From Actinoplanes derwentensis (GTDB lineage: Bacteria > Actinomycetota > Actinomycetes > Mycobacteriales > Micromonosporaceae): 64,000 nucleotides of DNA. Shown here in pieces: positions 24,952-33,637 of the stretch. The notes below the pieces were generated by a model. It was not told where the DNA came from. It saw only the letters and a list, made by a program, of their open reading frames with translations, and did no database searches. The stretch lies in NCBI RefSeq assembly GCF_900104725.1, contig NZ_LT629758.1:9324001-9388000 (forward strand). The letters are read 5' to 3'. Each line of letters opens with the position of its first letter. The stretch's first letter is position 1. The position numbers and the translations under genes were made by a program.

Positions 24952-27240
24952 TCAGGAGGTGTAGACCTCGAACTCGGAGAGCTGGCCCGCCGGCCAGCCC
25001 GAGTTGGCCGTGAACGTCAGCCGGACGTAGCGGGCGCTCGTGTTGACGGCATCAATGTTGACGGTGTTGGCGGTGGACGGGTTGAACGTGTAGACGGCAC
25101 TCGACTTGACGGTGCTGAACGTCGAGCCGTCAACACTTCCCGAGACCGACAGCGTCTGGGTACGGGTGGCCCAGGCGGCCGCGGGTGGCAGTTTCAGCAC
25201 GAGCCGTCCGACCGCCCGGCTCTGGCCGAGGTCGACGGTCACCGACTGCGGGAAGGCGTTGTTGGTGCTCTCCCAGTAGGTGCTCGCATTACCGTCGGTG
25301 ACGTTTCCCGGCCCGTAGACGTCGGCCTGCCCGGTGGCGGTCGCCGTCTTGGCGGCCGCGAGGTTGCCGGCCGGCGGCGGCGGCGTCGACGTGCTGGGCG
25401 ACGGCGACGGGCTGCTGGGTGGCGGGCTGCTGGGCGGCGTCGTCGGGGTGGTGCCGTACTGCGGAGCCGGCCACGGACCGCAGTACGGAGTGGCCGTCTG
25501 CCAGCCCTCGTTGCCACCACCGTCGGTGATCGCCAGCCCGGATCCCACACAGCTGTAGGTCGGCGGGTTCTGGGCGATCCCGCGCGCCTTGACGTTGGTG
25601 AACCGCGCGGTCGCCGGGGCCTGCGCCTGCAACGCGAACGTACCCGCTCCCACGATGTTCACGTTGGTCAGGTTCAGTCCGGTGGTCTGGTTGCCGATCC
25701 ACTGGATCCCGGCGTACGAGCTGTCCAGAATGTCGGTTTCGGTGATGTTGATCGTCGCCCCGGTGATCGCACCCTGGTCCGCCCAGAACCACAGTGCGCC
25801 GATGCCGAAGTTCCAGTTGTAGTCGGCGTTCCCGGTGCGCAGCAGGGTGTTGCGGGCCATCGTCCAGGTGCCGGCGACCGCGGTCGGCCCGGTGACACCC
25901 GGGTAGCGGTTGCCGACGTGCAGGCCACCACCGTTGGTGACCGTCTCGGCCATCACGTTGTCACTGATCGTGATGTCCCGGCCGCCGTAGCTGACGATGT
26001 TGTTGGCCAGGATCGGCGCGACCACGGTGTTGAAGGTGAACGCGTTGCCGACGTTCGGGGTGTTCTCCGCCCACATGGCCAGCCCGTCGTCGCCGGTGTT
26101 GCGGACGAACGTGTTGGTGACGGTGGAGTTGGTGACCCCGATGTGGAAGTTCACGCCGTCGGCGGTCTGGTCCAGGATCCGGCTGTTGCGGATGGTGAAC
26201 CGGTCCATCGGCCCGTCCATCCACGCGCCGACCTTGGTGTGCTGCATCCACACGTTGTCGATGGTGGAGTTCGACATCGCACCGCCGAACGCATTGACTT
26301 GATGCTCGTCAACACGTTCCTGGATGTCGCCGATGATCGCCAGGTCCTTGACGACCACGTTCTGGCTGGGACCGCCCTCGTTGGTGTACTTGCCGTAGAT
26401 GCCGGCTGCCTGGTCGCGCTGGGTCGGGTGACGGCCGCCGAGGACCGAGTACCACGGCCCGGCCCCGGCGATGGTGACCCGGTCGGCGATCACGTGGCTG
26501 TACAGGGTGTAGTTGCCCGGCGGGATGTAGACCACACCACCGGTGTTCACCGCGGCCTGGAACTTCGCCGTCGAGTCGGTGGCGCCGGTCGGGTCGGCAC
26601 CGTAGTCGGCTACCACGTCGATCGCCCCGGCCGGCTTGCCGATCGGGGCCGGCACGTTCTCGAAGTCGGCGAGGTCGATGGTGAAACTGGGCGACTGCGC
26701 GACCGAGCCGACCTGGATCCGGATCTTCGTACCGGCCGGGTAGGTCGTTCCGAACAACGCCCGGGTCTCGTCGTAGAAATGGTGCGGCCGTCCGTCCGCG
26801 GGGTTGTTGGTGAACGGGTAGTAGCCGTAGAACCAGGAGTACTTAGCGGTCACCGGCACCGTCTTGATCAATGTTGATCCGGTTCGCAGATCCAGCGATG
26901 CGTTCCGGCCGTCCGGGACGCTGTACCGGAAGGTGACCGCGTTGGCCGGCTTGGTCAGGGTGAACTCGACGTACTCACCCACGGCGTCGAGGGTGATCGC
27001 CTCCCGGCCGGACGCCTCCGAGGAGAGCGTGCCGTAGGTCCGGGCGGTTCCGGTGGAGGTGCCGTTGTGCGCGGCCTTCTCGGCCTCGAACTCGGTGAAC
27101 GGCACGGTCGCGCCGCGTCCGGGAAAGTCGAAGGGGGACGGTCCGGCGGCCTGTGCCGGGGATGGTTGCCAGATCACCGCGGTGACGGCTGCCGTGAGGA
27201 CGGCGGCGAGTGTGACGAGTGGGACGGTTCGGTTGGCCAT
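24952..27240 (-). CDS. Secreted GH87-type alpha-1,3-glucanase (762 aa)
   Basis: ATG 27240 begins a clear signal peptide (VPLVTLAAVLTAAVTAVIW, then SPAQAA). A jelly-roll carbohydrate-binding region (~45-200) precedes the beta-helix catalytic domain (~205-590) with the GH87 Asp trio: D361 in TADGVNF and D384/D385 in NTGDDGLAMW, the same 23/24-residue spacing as the paralogue. A Pro/Ser/Thr linker (~605-635) leads to one C-terminal discoidin-like CBM. Domain order is therefore the reverse of the 1100-residue enzyme, whose CBMs are N-terminal. Likely attacks alpha-1,3-glucan in cooperation with it. Upstream start candidates lack a signal sequence and were rejected. Confidence 0.83.
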   Translation of the reverse strand: MANRTVPLVTLAAVLTAAVTAVIWQPSPAQAAGPSPFDFPGRGATVPFTEFEAEKAAHNGTSTGTARTYGTLSSEASGREAITLDAVGEYVEFTLTKPANAVTFRYSVPDGRNASLDLRTGSTLIKTVPVTAKYSWFYGYYPFTNNPADGRPHHFYDETRALFGTTYPAGTKIRIQVGSVAQSPSFTIDLADFENVPAPIGKPAGAIDVVADYGADPTGATDSTAKFQAAVNTGGVVYIPPGNYTLYSHVIADRVTIAGAGPWYSVLGGRHPTQRDQAAGIYGKYTNEGGPSQNVVVKDLAIIGDIQERVDEHQVNAFGGAMSNSTIDNVWMQHTKVGAWMDGPMDRFTIRNSRILDQTADGVNFHIGVTNSTVTNTFVRNTGDDGLAMWAENTPNVGNAFTFNTVVAPILANNIVSYGGRDITISDNVMAETVTNGGGLHVGNRYPGVTGPTAVAGTWTMARNTLLRTGNADYNWNFGIGALWFWADQGAITGATINITETDILDSSYAGIQWIGNQTTGLNLTNVNIVGAGTFALQAQAPATARFTNVKARGIAQNPPTYSCVGSGLAITDGGGNEGWQTATPYCGPWPAPQYGTTPTTPPSSPPPSSPSPSPSTSTPPPPAGNLAAAKTATATGQADVYGPGNVTDGNASTYWESTNNAFPQSVTVDLGQSRAVGRLVLKLPPAAAWATRTQTLSVSGSVDGSTFSTVKSSAVYTFNPSTANTVNIDAVNTSARYVRLTFTANSGWPAGQLSEFEVYTS

Positions 27241-27313
27241 GTTCCCTTCCTTGGTGTGGCCAGCCCCCGAAGTGGGCGCCCTCCGCGGTGGAACGGCGGA
27301 CGCCCGTTTCGCA

Positions 27314-28864
27314 CTAAAGACGCAGCCAGACCGCGGTGTCCCGGGGGAGGAGGGCACCGTCGAGCGGACTGCTGGCGAGCAGGATGGCCTGATGCTCCGG
27401 CAGGGGGACCGGAACTCCGGACAGATTGAGTACGCAGGCGAAATCGGTCCCGCGGGTGTACGCGAGCACCTCCGCGCCGAGGTCGAGCCAGGTGAGGTGC
27501 TGATCGGTGAACTCACGGAGGCGGATCGCGGTCCGGTACAACTCGAGCATCGAGCTGGGGTCGCCGGTTTGCGCCTGGACGGTCCGGTCCTTCCACTCGG
27601 CGGGCTGGGGGAGCCACGGTTCTGCTCTGGAGAAGGCATAGGGCGGCTCGTCGCCGGACCACGGCAGCGGGACTCGGCAGCCGTCCCGGGAGTGCCCTCG
27701 CCGGGCGTACATCGGATCCTGCAGTTGATCTGCCGGGATCGTCTCGTTCTCCCAGAGACCCAGTTCCTCGCCTTGGTAGACGTAGGCCGAACCGGGCAGC
27801 GACAGGGTCAGCAACGCGGCCGCGCGGGCCCGCCTGGTGCCCAGTTCCAGGTCGACCGGGGTGCCGTCCAGGTTGTTCTCGAAACTGAACGTGGTGTCGG
27901 CCCGGCCGTAGCGCGTGACGTGCCGGGTCACGTCGTGGTTGGACAGGACCCAGGTGGGCGGTGCGCCGATGTGGGCGTGCGACTCCAGAGTGCGATTGAT
28001 GGACAAGCGCATCTTGTACGGGTCCCAAGCGCACCCGAGCAGGTCGAAATTGAACGCCGCGTGCAGTTCGTCCGGCCGCAGATAGTTGGTGAACCGTTCG
28101 ACGTCGGGCATCCACACCTCGCCGATCAGCGCACGATCGGAGTACTCGTCGGCGATTCGCCGCCACGCCCGGTAGACGCCGTGCACCGCGTCGAGGTCAT
28201 GGAACGGGTGCGGCTCACCGCCGGTGACCTCGGGCAGTTCCGGGTCCTTGAACAGCAGCGCCGCCGAGTCGATCCGGATCCCGTCCGCGCCCCGGTCGAA
28301 CCAGAACCGCAGAATGCTCTCGAATTCCGCTTGTACGTCCGGGTGTTCCCAATTCAGGTCGGGTTGTTCCGGGGTGAACAGGTGCAGGTACCAGGTGTCG
28401 TCGTCAATACGCGTCCACGTCGTACCACCGAATTCTCCGGTCCAGTTTGTGGGCATATTTTGGCTCTTACGGAACCAAAAGTAGTCCCGTTCTTTGGCAC
28501 TCTCGCTTTTCAGAGCCGCCTTGAACCAGGGGTGCTCGCTGGAGACGTGGTTCGGGACGATGTCGATGATGATCCGGATGCCGCATTCGTGAGCCTCGGT
28601 GATCAGCGCCTCCGCCTCGGCGAGAGTGCCGAAGACCGGATCGATGTCACGGAAGTCGGAGACGTCGTAACCCGCGTCGGCCATCGGCGACGGGTACCAC
28701 GGACTCATCCAGATCGCGTCGACTCCGAGATCCCGCAGGTGGCCCAGTCGCGCCCGGATACCGGCCACGTCGCCGACCCCGTCGCCGTTCCCGTCGGCGA
28801 AACTGCGCGGGTACACCTGGTAGATCACTGCGTCACGCCACCACTGTTCAGTCATCCCGCTCAT
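27314..28864 (-). CDS. GH13 alpha-glucosidase, cytoplasmic
   Basis: 516 residues using ATG 28864, which forms an ATGA overlap with the permease stop (ATG 28855 is three codons further on). All GH13 elements are present: YQVYPRSFADGNGDGVGD at the start, nucleophile D199 in GIRIDSA, acid/base E249 in IGEVW, and D311 in LSNHDVTR. The residue after the nucleophile is Ser, not the Val of oligo-1,6-glucosidases, so alpha-1,4 or alpha-1,3 linkages are more likely. No signal peptide: it acts on imported oligosaccharides. Last gene of the transporter operon, consistent with hydrolysis of nigero- or malto-oligosaccharides to glucose. Confidence 0.9.
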   Translation of the reverse strand: MSGMTEQWWRDAVIYQVYPRSFADGNGDGVGDVAGIRARLGHLRDLGVDAIWMSPWYPSPMADAGYDVSDFRDIDPVFGTLAEAEALITEAHECGIRIIIDIVPNHVSSEHPWFKAALKSESAKERDYFWFRKSQNMPTNWTGEFGGTTWTRIDDDTWYLHLFTPEQPDLNWEHPDVQAEFESILRFWFDRGADGIRIDSAALLFKDPELPEVTGGEPHPFHDLDAVHGVYRAWRRIADEYSDRALIGEVWMPDVERFTNYLRPDELHAAFNFDLLGCAWDPYKMRLSINRTLESHAHIGAPPTWVLSNHDVTRHVTRYGRADTTFSFENNLDGTPVDLELGTRRARAAALLTLSLPGSAYVYQGEELGLWENETIPADQLQDPMYARRGHSRDGCRVPLPWSGDEPPYAFSRAEPWLPQPAEWKDRTVQAQTGDPSSMLELYRTAIRLREFTDQHLTWLDLGAEVLAYTRGTDFACVLNLSGVPVPLPEHQAILLASSPLDGALLPRDTAVWLRL

Positions 28865-29727
28865 CCCTTGAGGCTGCCTGAGGTCAGGCCGGACATGATG
28901 TTGCGCTGGAAGATCAGGAAGATGATCACGGTCGGCAGCGCGGCGATGACCGACGCGGCGATCACCACGTTCTGCGGGGTGCCACCGGCGAAGGCGTAGA
29001 TGCCGACGCTGACCGTGCGGGTCTCCGGATGCGGCATCACCAGCAGCGGCCAGAGGAAGTCCTTCCAGACCGCGGTCACCGCGAAGATCGACACCACGCC
29101 CAGGATGGGCCGCGACATCGGCAGGATGATCGACCAGAGGGTACGCAGCGGTGACGCCCCGTCCACGAACGCCGCCTGCATCAGCTCCTCCGGGATCGAG
29201 TCGAAGAACCGCTTGAGGAGGAAGATGTTGAACGCGTTGGCGACCATCGGCAGCCAGATCGCGAACGGCGAATCGAGCAGGCTGACGTCGATCACCGGCA
29301 GGCTGATCACCGTCTGGTACTGCGGCACGATCAGCACCATCGCCGGAATCATCAGCGTCGCCAGCATCGCGCCGAGCACCACGTTGCCGAAGGCCGGGCG
29401 GAGCTTGGAGAGCGCGTACGCCGCGGCGGTGTCGAAGATCAGCTGGAAGACCACCGCGCCGGCCGCATAGTAGAACGTGTTGAACAGCAGCTTCCCCAGA
29501 TTCAGCTGCTCCCACGCCGCGGTGTAGTTGGACAGCTGAGGATCCCGCGGGAACAGCGTCGGTGGGGTCTGCGCCACCTCCTGGGCCGACTTGAGCGCGC
29601 CTGTGACCATCCAGTAGAGCGGGCCGATGAAGACCAGGGTGAACACCGAGACGACGACCGCCAGCAGGGTCCAGTAGAGGACGCGGCCGCGCTTGAGCTG
29701 AGTGGAGGAGACGAGAGTCCGGGTCAT
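28861..29727 (-). CDS. ABC sugar permease, MalG-type (CUT1)
   Basis: 288 residues with six hydrophobic helices (LYWTLLAVVVSVFTLVFIGP first). The cytoplasmic EAA loop reads ELMQAAFVDGASPLRTLWSI, and the C-terminus has the family's short FQRNIMSGLTSGS tail. ATG 29727 overlaps the preceding permease stop as ATGA. Together with that permease and the lipoprotein it forms a CUT1 importer. No ATP-binding subunit is encoded nearby, so a shared MsiK-like ATPase elsewhere in the genome is expected, as is known for streptomycete sugar importers. Confidence 0.9.
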   Translation of the reverse strand: MTRTLVSSTQLKRGRVLYWTLLAVVVSVFTLVFIGPLYWMVTGALKSAQEVAQTPPTLFPRDPQLSNYTAAWEQLNLGKLLFNTFYYAAGAVVFQLIFDTAAAYALSKLRPAFGNVVLGAMLATLMIPAMVLIVPQYQTVISLPVIDVSLLDSPFAIWLPMVANAFNIFLLKRFFDSIPEELMQAAFVDGASPLRTLWSIILPMSRPILGVVSIFAVTAVWKDFLWPLLVMPHPETRTVSVGIYAFAGGTPQNVVIAASVIAALPTVIIFLIFQRNIMSGLTSGSLKG

Positions 29728-30662
29728 GATTCGTTCCTGGTGGTCAGCCGCAGGTAGAACGCGGAGAAGACGGCCAGCACCCCGAGCATGATCACACCGA
29801 GCGCGGCGGCGCCGTTCAGGTCGTTCTGGAAGAAGCCGTGCTGGTAGATCAGGTACGCGACCGAGGTGGCCGAGTCCTGGGTGCCCGCGCCGTTGGCCAG
29901 GATCAGCGGCTCGATGAAGAGCTGCATCGTCGCGACGATCTGCATCATCGCCAGCAGGGCCAGGATCAGCCGGGTCTGCGGGATGGTGATGTGCCAGATC
30001 CGCTTCCACAGTCCGGCCCCGTCCAGCTCGGCCGCCTCGTACAGATCGCCCGGGATGTTCTGCAACGACGCCAGATAGATCAGCACCGCGCCGCCCATGT
30101 TCATCCAGGTCGATGCCAGGACCATGGCCGGCATCGTCATGGTCGGCGACTGCATCCATTCCGACGTGGGCAGATGCAGACTGGTGAGCACCGCGTTGAA
30201 GAGACCGGCTTCGCTCGGGTCGTACGCGTAGTACTTGAACAGGTAGAGCGCCGACGCCGGCGGCAGCATCACCGGCAGGTAGACCAGCACCCGCAGATAG
30301 CCCTTGGCGTGCCGGAACTCGTTGAGCAGGAGCGCCACGAAGAACGGCACCACGAACCCGACGATCAGGGCCAGGCCGGTGAAGTAGAAGGTGTTCTTCC
30401 ACGCCACCCAGAAACTCGGGTCCGCGACGATCCGGACGTAATTGTCCCAGCCGACCCAACTGGTCTCGCCGCGCCGCGTGCGCTGGAAGCTCATCACGAA
30501 ACCGCGGATCATCGGGTACCACATGAAGAGGGCGAAGCAGGCGATCGCACCGATCAGGAACCCGTACCCGCTCAGGTTGCTCTTGATCCTGCTCTTTCGC
30601 CGGCCGTTTCCGGGGGCCGCCGCCCCGGCTTTCACCGGGGCGGCGGGTGCGATGGCGACCAT
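29724..30662 (-). CDS. ABC sugar permease, MalF-type (CUT1)
   Basis: 312 residues from ATG 30662, two bases after the binding-protein stop. A basic N-terminal segment (GRRKSRIKSNLSG) precedes six membrane helices (YGFLIGAIACFALFMWYP first). The EAA loop is NIPGDLYEAAELDGAGLWKR. Members of this family form a heterodimer with the MalG partner, coupled here by the 4-bp overlap. The substrate is inferred from the neighbours (two GH87 glucanases, one alpha-glucosidase) to be alpha-linked gluco-oligosaccharides. Confidence 0.9.
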   Translation of the reverse strand: MVAIAPAAPVKAGAAAPGNGRRKSRIKSNLSGYGFLIGAIACFALFMWYPMIRGFVMSFQRTRRGETSWVGWDNYVRIVADPSFWVAWKNTFYFTGLALIVGFVVPFFVALLLNEFRHAKGYLRVLVYLPVMLPPASALYLFKYYAYDPSEAGLFNAVLTSLHLPTSEWMQSPTMTMPAMVLASTWMNMGGAVLIYLASLQNIPGDLYEAAELDGAGLWKRIWHITIPQTRLILALLAMMQIVATMQLFIEPLILANGAGTQDSATSVAYLIYQHGFFQNDLNGAAALGVIMLGVLAVFSAFYLRLTTRNES

Positions 30663-30664
30663 GC

Positions 30665-32047
30665 TCAGCTACCGGCCGCCAGCAGCTGGTTTACCTTCTC
30701 CTCGGCGGTCTTCAACAGTGCGTCGACGTTCGCCTTCGGGTCGGTCAGGACACCGGACATCGTCGAGTCGAGCACCGCATAGATCGCCTGCGCGTCCCGC
30801 GGTTCGCCCTTGATCGGCACCGGGGTCGCCTCGAACAGCTTGAAGTTCTCGGTGTCGATGTTCGCGTTCGCCTTGCGCAGTTCCAGTTCCTGTTTTTGCG
30901 CGTCGCTGCCGTTGGCGAACAGCAGCGGCTGCGGCAGGCCGACCGGGTAGTTCTGCGGCTTCGCCCGGGCGTAGTCGAACTGGCCCTTACCCGGAGTCAG
31001 CTTCTGGTAGGCGATCCACTTGAGGCCGGCCTTGACCTGTTCGGGAGTGAGGTCCTTCTTGAAGAAGTAGCCCTCGCCGCCACCGAGCGTGCCCTTCGCG
31101 GCTCCGGCCTGACCGGGCAGCGGAGCCATCGCCCAGTCCTCGTACTTGCCCTGGAACTGGCTGACGATCGCCTGGGTGGTGTCCGGCGCGCCGACGAACA
31201 TGCCGACCTTTCCGGCGGCGGCACTGGTCAGCAGGTCGCCCCACTGCAGGAGCTGGCGGGCGCCCATGCTGTTGTCGCCGAACCGCATGTCCTTCAGGTT
31301 TTGCAGGACCTGCTTGCCTTCCGGACTGTTGAAGGCGGCTTTCTTGCCGTCCTCGCTCAGCACCGTGCCGCCCTGCGAGTAGAGCAGCGACGTGAAGTGC
31401 CAGCCGCCGGTGTTGCCCGCGCTGTACTCCGAGTAACCGGCGACACCGTCACCCAGCGCGGCGATCTTCTTCGCCGCGTCCCGGACCTCGGTCCACGTCT
31501 TCGGCGGGTTGTTCGCGTCCAGCCCCGCCTTCGCGAACAGGGACTTGTTGTAGACCAGACCCATCGAGTAGTTCTTCACCGGAACCGCGTAGATCTTGCC
31601 GGCGTCGGTGAAGACCCCGGTCAGCGCCGGGTCGATGCTGTCCCAGGTGGGGACGTTCTCCTTGTTCGCGAACGGGGTGATGTCCAGCGCCTGGCCGGCG
31701 TCCAGCACCTGCTGCAGGTCGGTCATGTAGCCGTAGAAGACGTCGGTCGTGGTGCCGCCCGCGAGCCGCGCGGTGAAGTCCGGCGGGTTGTTGCACTGCT
31801 GGCCGACGCTGATGCTCTTGATGACGATGTCGGGGTTCTGCTTCTGGAACTCGGTGACATCCGCGTTCCAGTTGTCGAGCAACTCCTTCTGAGCGGCGAC
31901 CGGCTGGCAGTCGACCGTGATGGTGACCTTGCCGCCGGCTGCCGAGCCGCTGTCGTCGTCACTCTTCGTGGAGCATGCCGTCAGGCTGAGCCCCAGACCG
32001 GTCACGAGCGCGAGCGCCGCGACCTTCCGGTACTGCGGTACGGACAT
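30665..32047 (-). CDS. ABC sugar-binding lipoprotein (CUT1)
   Basis: 460 residues from ATG 32047, chosen because it gives a proper lipoprotein signal: basic YRK, hydrophobic VAALALVTGLGLSL and lipobox LTAC with Cys25; a GAAGGGATGG ribosome-binding region precedes it. The mature part has the family 1 extracellular solute-binding pattern (KVTITVDCQPVAAQKELLDN, then LAGGTTTDVFYGYMTDLQQV). It would capture oligosaccharides released by the GH87 enzymes. First gene of the importer operon; the region in front carries CTTGC-type elements likely bound by the LacI regulator. Confidence 0.9.
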   Translation of the reverse strand: MSVPQYRKVAALALVTGLGLSLTACSTKSDDDSGSAAGGKVTITVDCQPVAAQKELLDNWNADVTEFQKQNPDIVIKSISVGQQCNNPPDFTARLAGGTTTDVFYGYMTDLQQVLDAGQALDITPFANKENVPTWDSIDPALTGVFTDAGKIYAVPVKNYSMGLVYNKSLFAKAGLDANNPPKTWTEVRDAAKKIAALGDGVAGYSEYSAGNTGGWHFTSLLYSQGGTVLSEDGKKAAFNSPEGKQVLQNLKDMRFGDNSMGARQLLQWGDLLTSAAAGKVGMFVGAPDTTQAIVSQFQGKYEDWAMAPLPGQAGAAKGTLGGGEGYFFKKDLTPEQVKAGLKWIAYQKLTPGKGQFDYARAKPQNYPVGLPQPLLFANGSDAQKQELELRKANANIDTENFKLFEATPVPIKGEPRDAQAIYAVLDSTMSGVLTDPKANVDALLKTAEEKVNQLLAAGS

Positions 32048-32175
32048 CTGTCCATCCCTTCGGGAACGGGTTCTATCCATGGACGTCGCTGAGAGGCGTG
32101 ATTTCTGCACTGCGGGCTTTTATGAGGACTGTTTCCCGTAGTGAGTGGAGTCACTGTAACTACGCGCTCATGTTG

Positions 32176-32238
32176 CCGCAAGGTTTCGATCGTGCTCTGC
32201 AAAAACGCGACTTACTTGCGGCAGGCGTTGGCTTGCGG
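32176..32238 (-). promoter_or_regulatory. Cluster of CTTGC-type elements upstream of the importer operon
   Basis: CCGCAAG (32176-32182) is inverted against CTTGCGG at 32215-32221 and again at 32232-32238, with CTCTGCAAAAACG (about 32195-32206) between them. Streptomyces MalR, a LacI-family regulator, uses repeated CTTGCA-type half-sites, and similar sequences precede the lacI gene here. Binding is inferred. Confidence 0.45.
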
Positions 32239-32262
32239 CTTTTTTGCCTGCTTTTGTACGTG

Positions 32263-32296
32263 AAAAAGCCGCCGACCGCGGCATGCGGTCGACGGC
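32263..32296 (-). terminator. Rho-independent terminator of the LacI gene
   Basis: On the minus strand 12-bp arms (32285-32296 with 32268-32279) pair with one mismatch around a 5-base loop and are followed by five T (32267-32263). It separates lacI from the importer operon downstream on the same strand. Confidence 0.8.
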
Positions 32297-32383
32297 CTCG
32301 TGGCCCTACGTCTTGTTCCTGTTCCCGTTCCCGTTTCCGAACCGGCCCGCGCGTGCGGGCCTTGCCCTGCTCCAGCCCTGCTC

Positions 32384-32417
32384 TTGCCTCCGGCCTGCCC
32401 TTGCCTCCGGCCTGCCC
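32384..32417. repeat. 17-bp tandem duplication in pyrimidine-rich gap
   Basis: TTGCCTCCGGCCTGCCC occurs twice back to back. It lies in a C/T-rich stretch (about 32310-32440) with repeated TTCCCG and CCCTGC words between the lacI terminator and the lacI stop codon. No coding potential was recognised. Confidence 0.7.
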
Positions 32418-32442
32418 TGCCGTGTTCTTTCCTGCTTTTGTG

Positions 32443-33435
32443 CTATCCCCGGCGGACTGGCCCCGTCGAGCCGCGGACCACCAGCTCCGGCTCGAACAGC
32501 AGCTCGTCGGAGAACTCGCGGGCCTCGTCGATCTGGCTGACCAGCAGATCCACCGCGGCCTGGCCCATCGTCTCGATCGGCTGCCGCACCGTCGTCAACG
32601 GCGGATCGGTGCAGGTCATGAACGCGGAATCGTCGAACCCGACCACCGACACATCAGCCGGAACCGCTTTACCCAGCCGCCGGGCCGCCCGGATCGCGCC
32701 CAAGGCGAGCACGTCGCTGGCACAGATGATGCCGGTGACGCCCCGCTCGACGAGTTTCGTAGCCGCGACCCGTGCGCCCTCCATCGAGAAGCTGGACCGC
32801 TCGACCTCCGGCTCGGTGTCTGCCACCTGAATCATCGCGACCAGCTTGCGGCGCGACGGGATGTGCCCCTCCGGCCCGAGCACCATGCCGATCCGCTCAT
32901 GCCCGAGCGACCGCAGATGCCCGTAGGCCTGCTCGACCGCCACCGCGTCATCGGTCGAAACTCGGGGAAAGCCGAGCTCGTCGACGCCCGCGTTGACCAG
33001 CACCACCGGCAGCCCACGCTCGGTGAGCCGGCGGTAGTGCTCGTGTGAGGCGTCGGCCAGCGCATACGACCCACCCGCGAAGATCACGCCACTGACCTGG
33101 TGATCCAACAGCATCTCGACATAATCGGACTCGGGCACACCACCGATCGTCCGGGCGCACAATGCCGGCGTGAACCCACGCTGCGCAAGCGACCCGGTCA
33201 CTACTTCAGCGAGCGCCGGAAAGATCGGGTTCTGCAGCTCAGGAAGCACCAGCCCGACAAGCCGGGCCCGCTCCCCACGCAGTTTGGTGGGCCGCTCATA
33301 CCCCAGCACATCGAGCGCGGTGAGCACCGAAGTCCGGGTGGCCTCAGAGACTCCGCTGCGCCCATTGAGCACCCGGCTGACAGTCGCCTCGCTGACGCCA
33401 GCCTTCTTCGCCACCTCGGCCAGTCGTTTCGTCAC
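32443..33435 (-). CDS. LacI-family transcriptional regulator
   Basis: 330 residues. The N-terminal helix-turn-helix is textbook (RLAEVAKKAGVSEATVSRVL, then a hinge near VLGYERPTKLRG). A periplasmic-binding-protein-like effector domain follows (LVGLVLPELQNPIFPALAEV; SDVLALGAIRAARRLG; VSVVGFDDSAF). It sits immediately upstream of, and on the same strand as, the importer/glucosidase operon, so local control of alpha-glucan use is the natural inference, with an oligosaccharide as inducer. Elements of CTTGCA type lie before its own start and before the importer, pointing to autoregulation. Confidence 0.92.
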   Translation of the reverse strand: MTKRLAEVAKKAGVSEATVSRVLNGRSGVSEATRTSVLTALDVLGYERPTKLRGERARLVGLVLPELQNPIFPALAEVVTGSLAQRGFTPALCARTIGGVPESDYVEMLLDHQVSGVIFAGGSYALADASHEHYRRLTERGLPVVLVNAGVDELGFPRVSTDDAVAVEQAYGHLRSLGHERIGMVLGPEGHIPSRRKLVAMIQVADTEPEVERSSFSMEGARVAATKLVERGVTGIICASDVLALGAIRAARRLGKAVPADVSVVGFDDSAFMTCTDPPLTTVRQPIETMGQAAVDLLVSQIDEAREFSDELLFEPELVVRGSTGPVRRG

Positions 33436-33457
33436 CCCGGAATCCTACGTCATTTTC

Positions 33458-33502
33458 TTGCAAAAACAGAACCACTCAAAGCCCAATCTTGCAGATCCTT
33501 GC
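33458..33502 (-). promoter_or_regulatory. Putative LacI-type half-sites upstream of lacI
   Basis: CTTGCAAAAACAG (from 33458) and CTTGCAGATCCTTGC (33488-33502) lie 23-67 bp upstream of the LacI start, spaced 30 bp apart, about three helical turns. The TGCAAAAAC word also occurs upstream of the importer operon. Confidence 0.45.
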
Positions 33503-33637
33503 TTCCATCCCATCCCACACGTCGCAAGTTCTCTCTCACCAGAACCATCCCTACCTCTCCCCACCCACAAATCAGTCATCCGCGGGCCCGCTCCCGCGCC
33601 GGACCCGCGCCCTGGCCGCGCCGAAGCCTTGCGTCCG

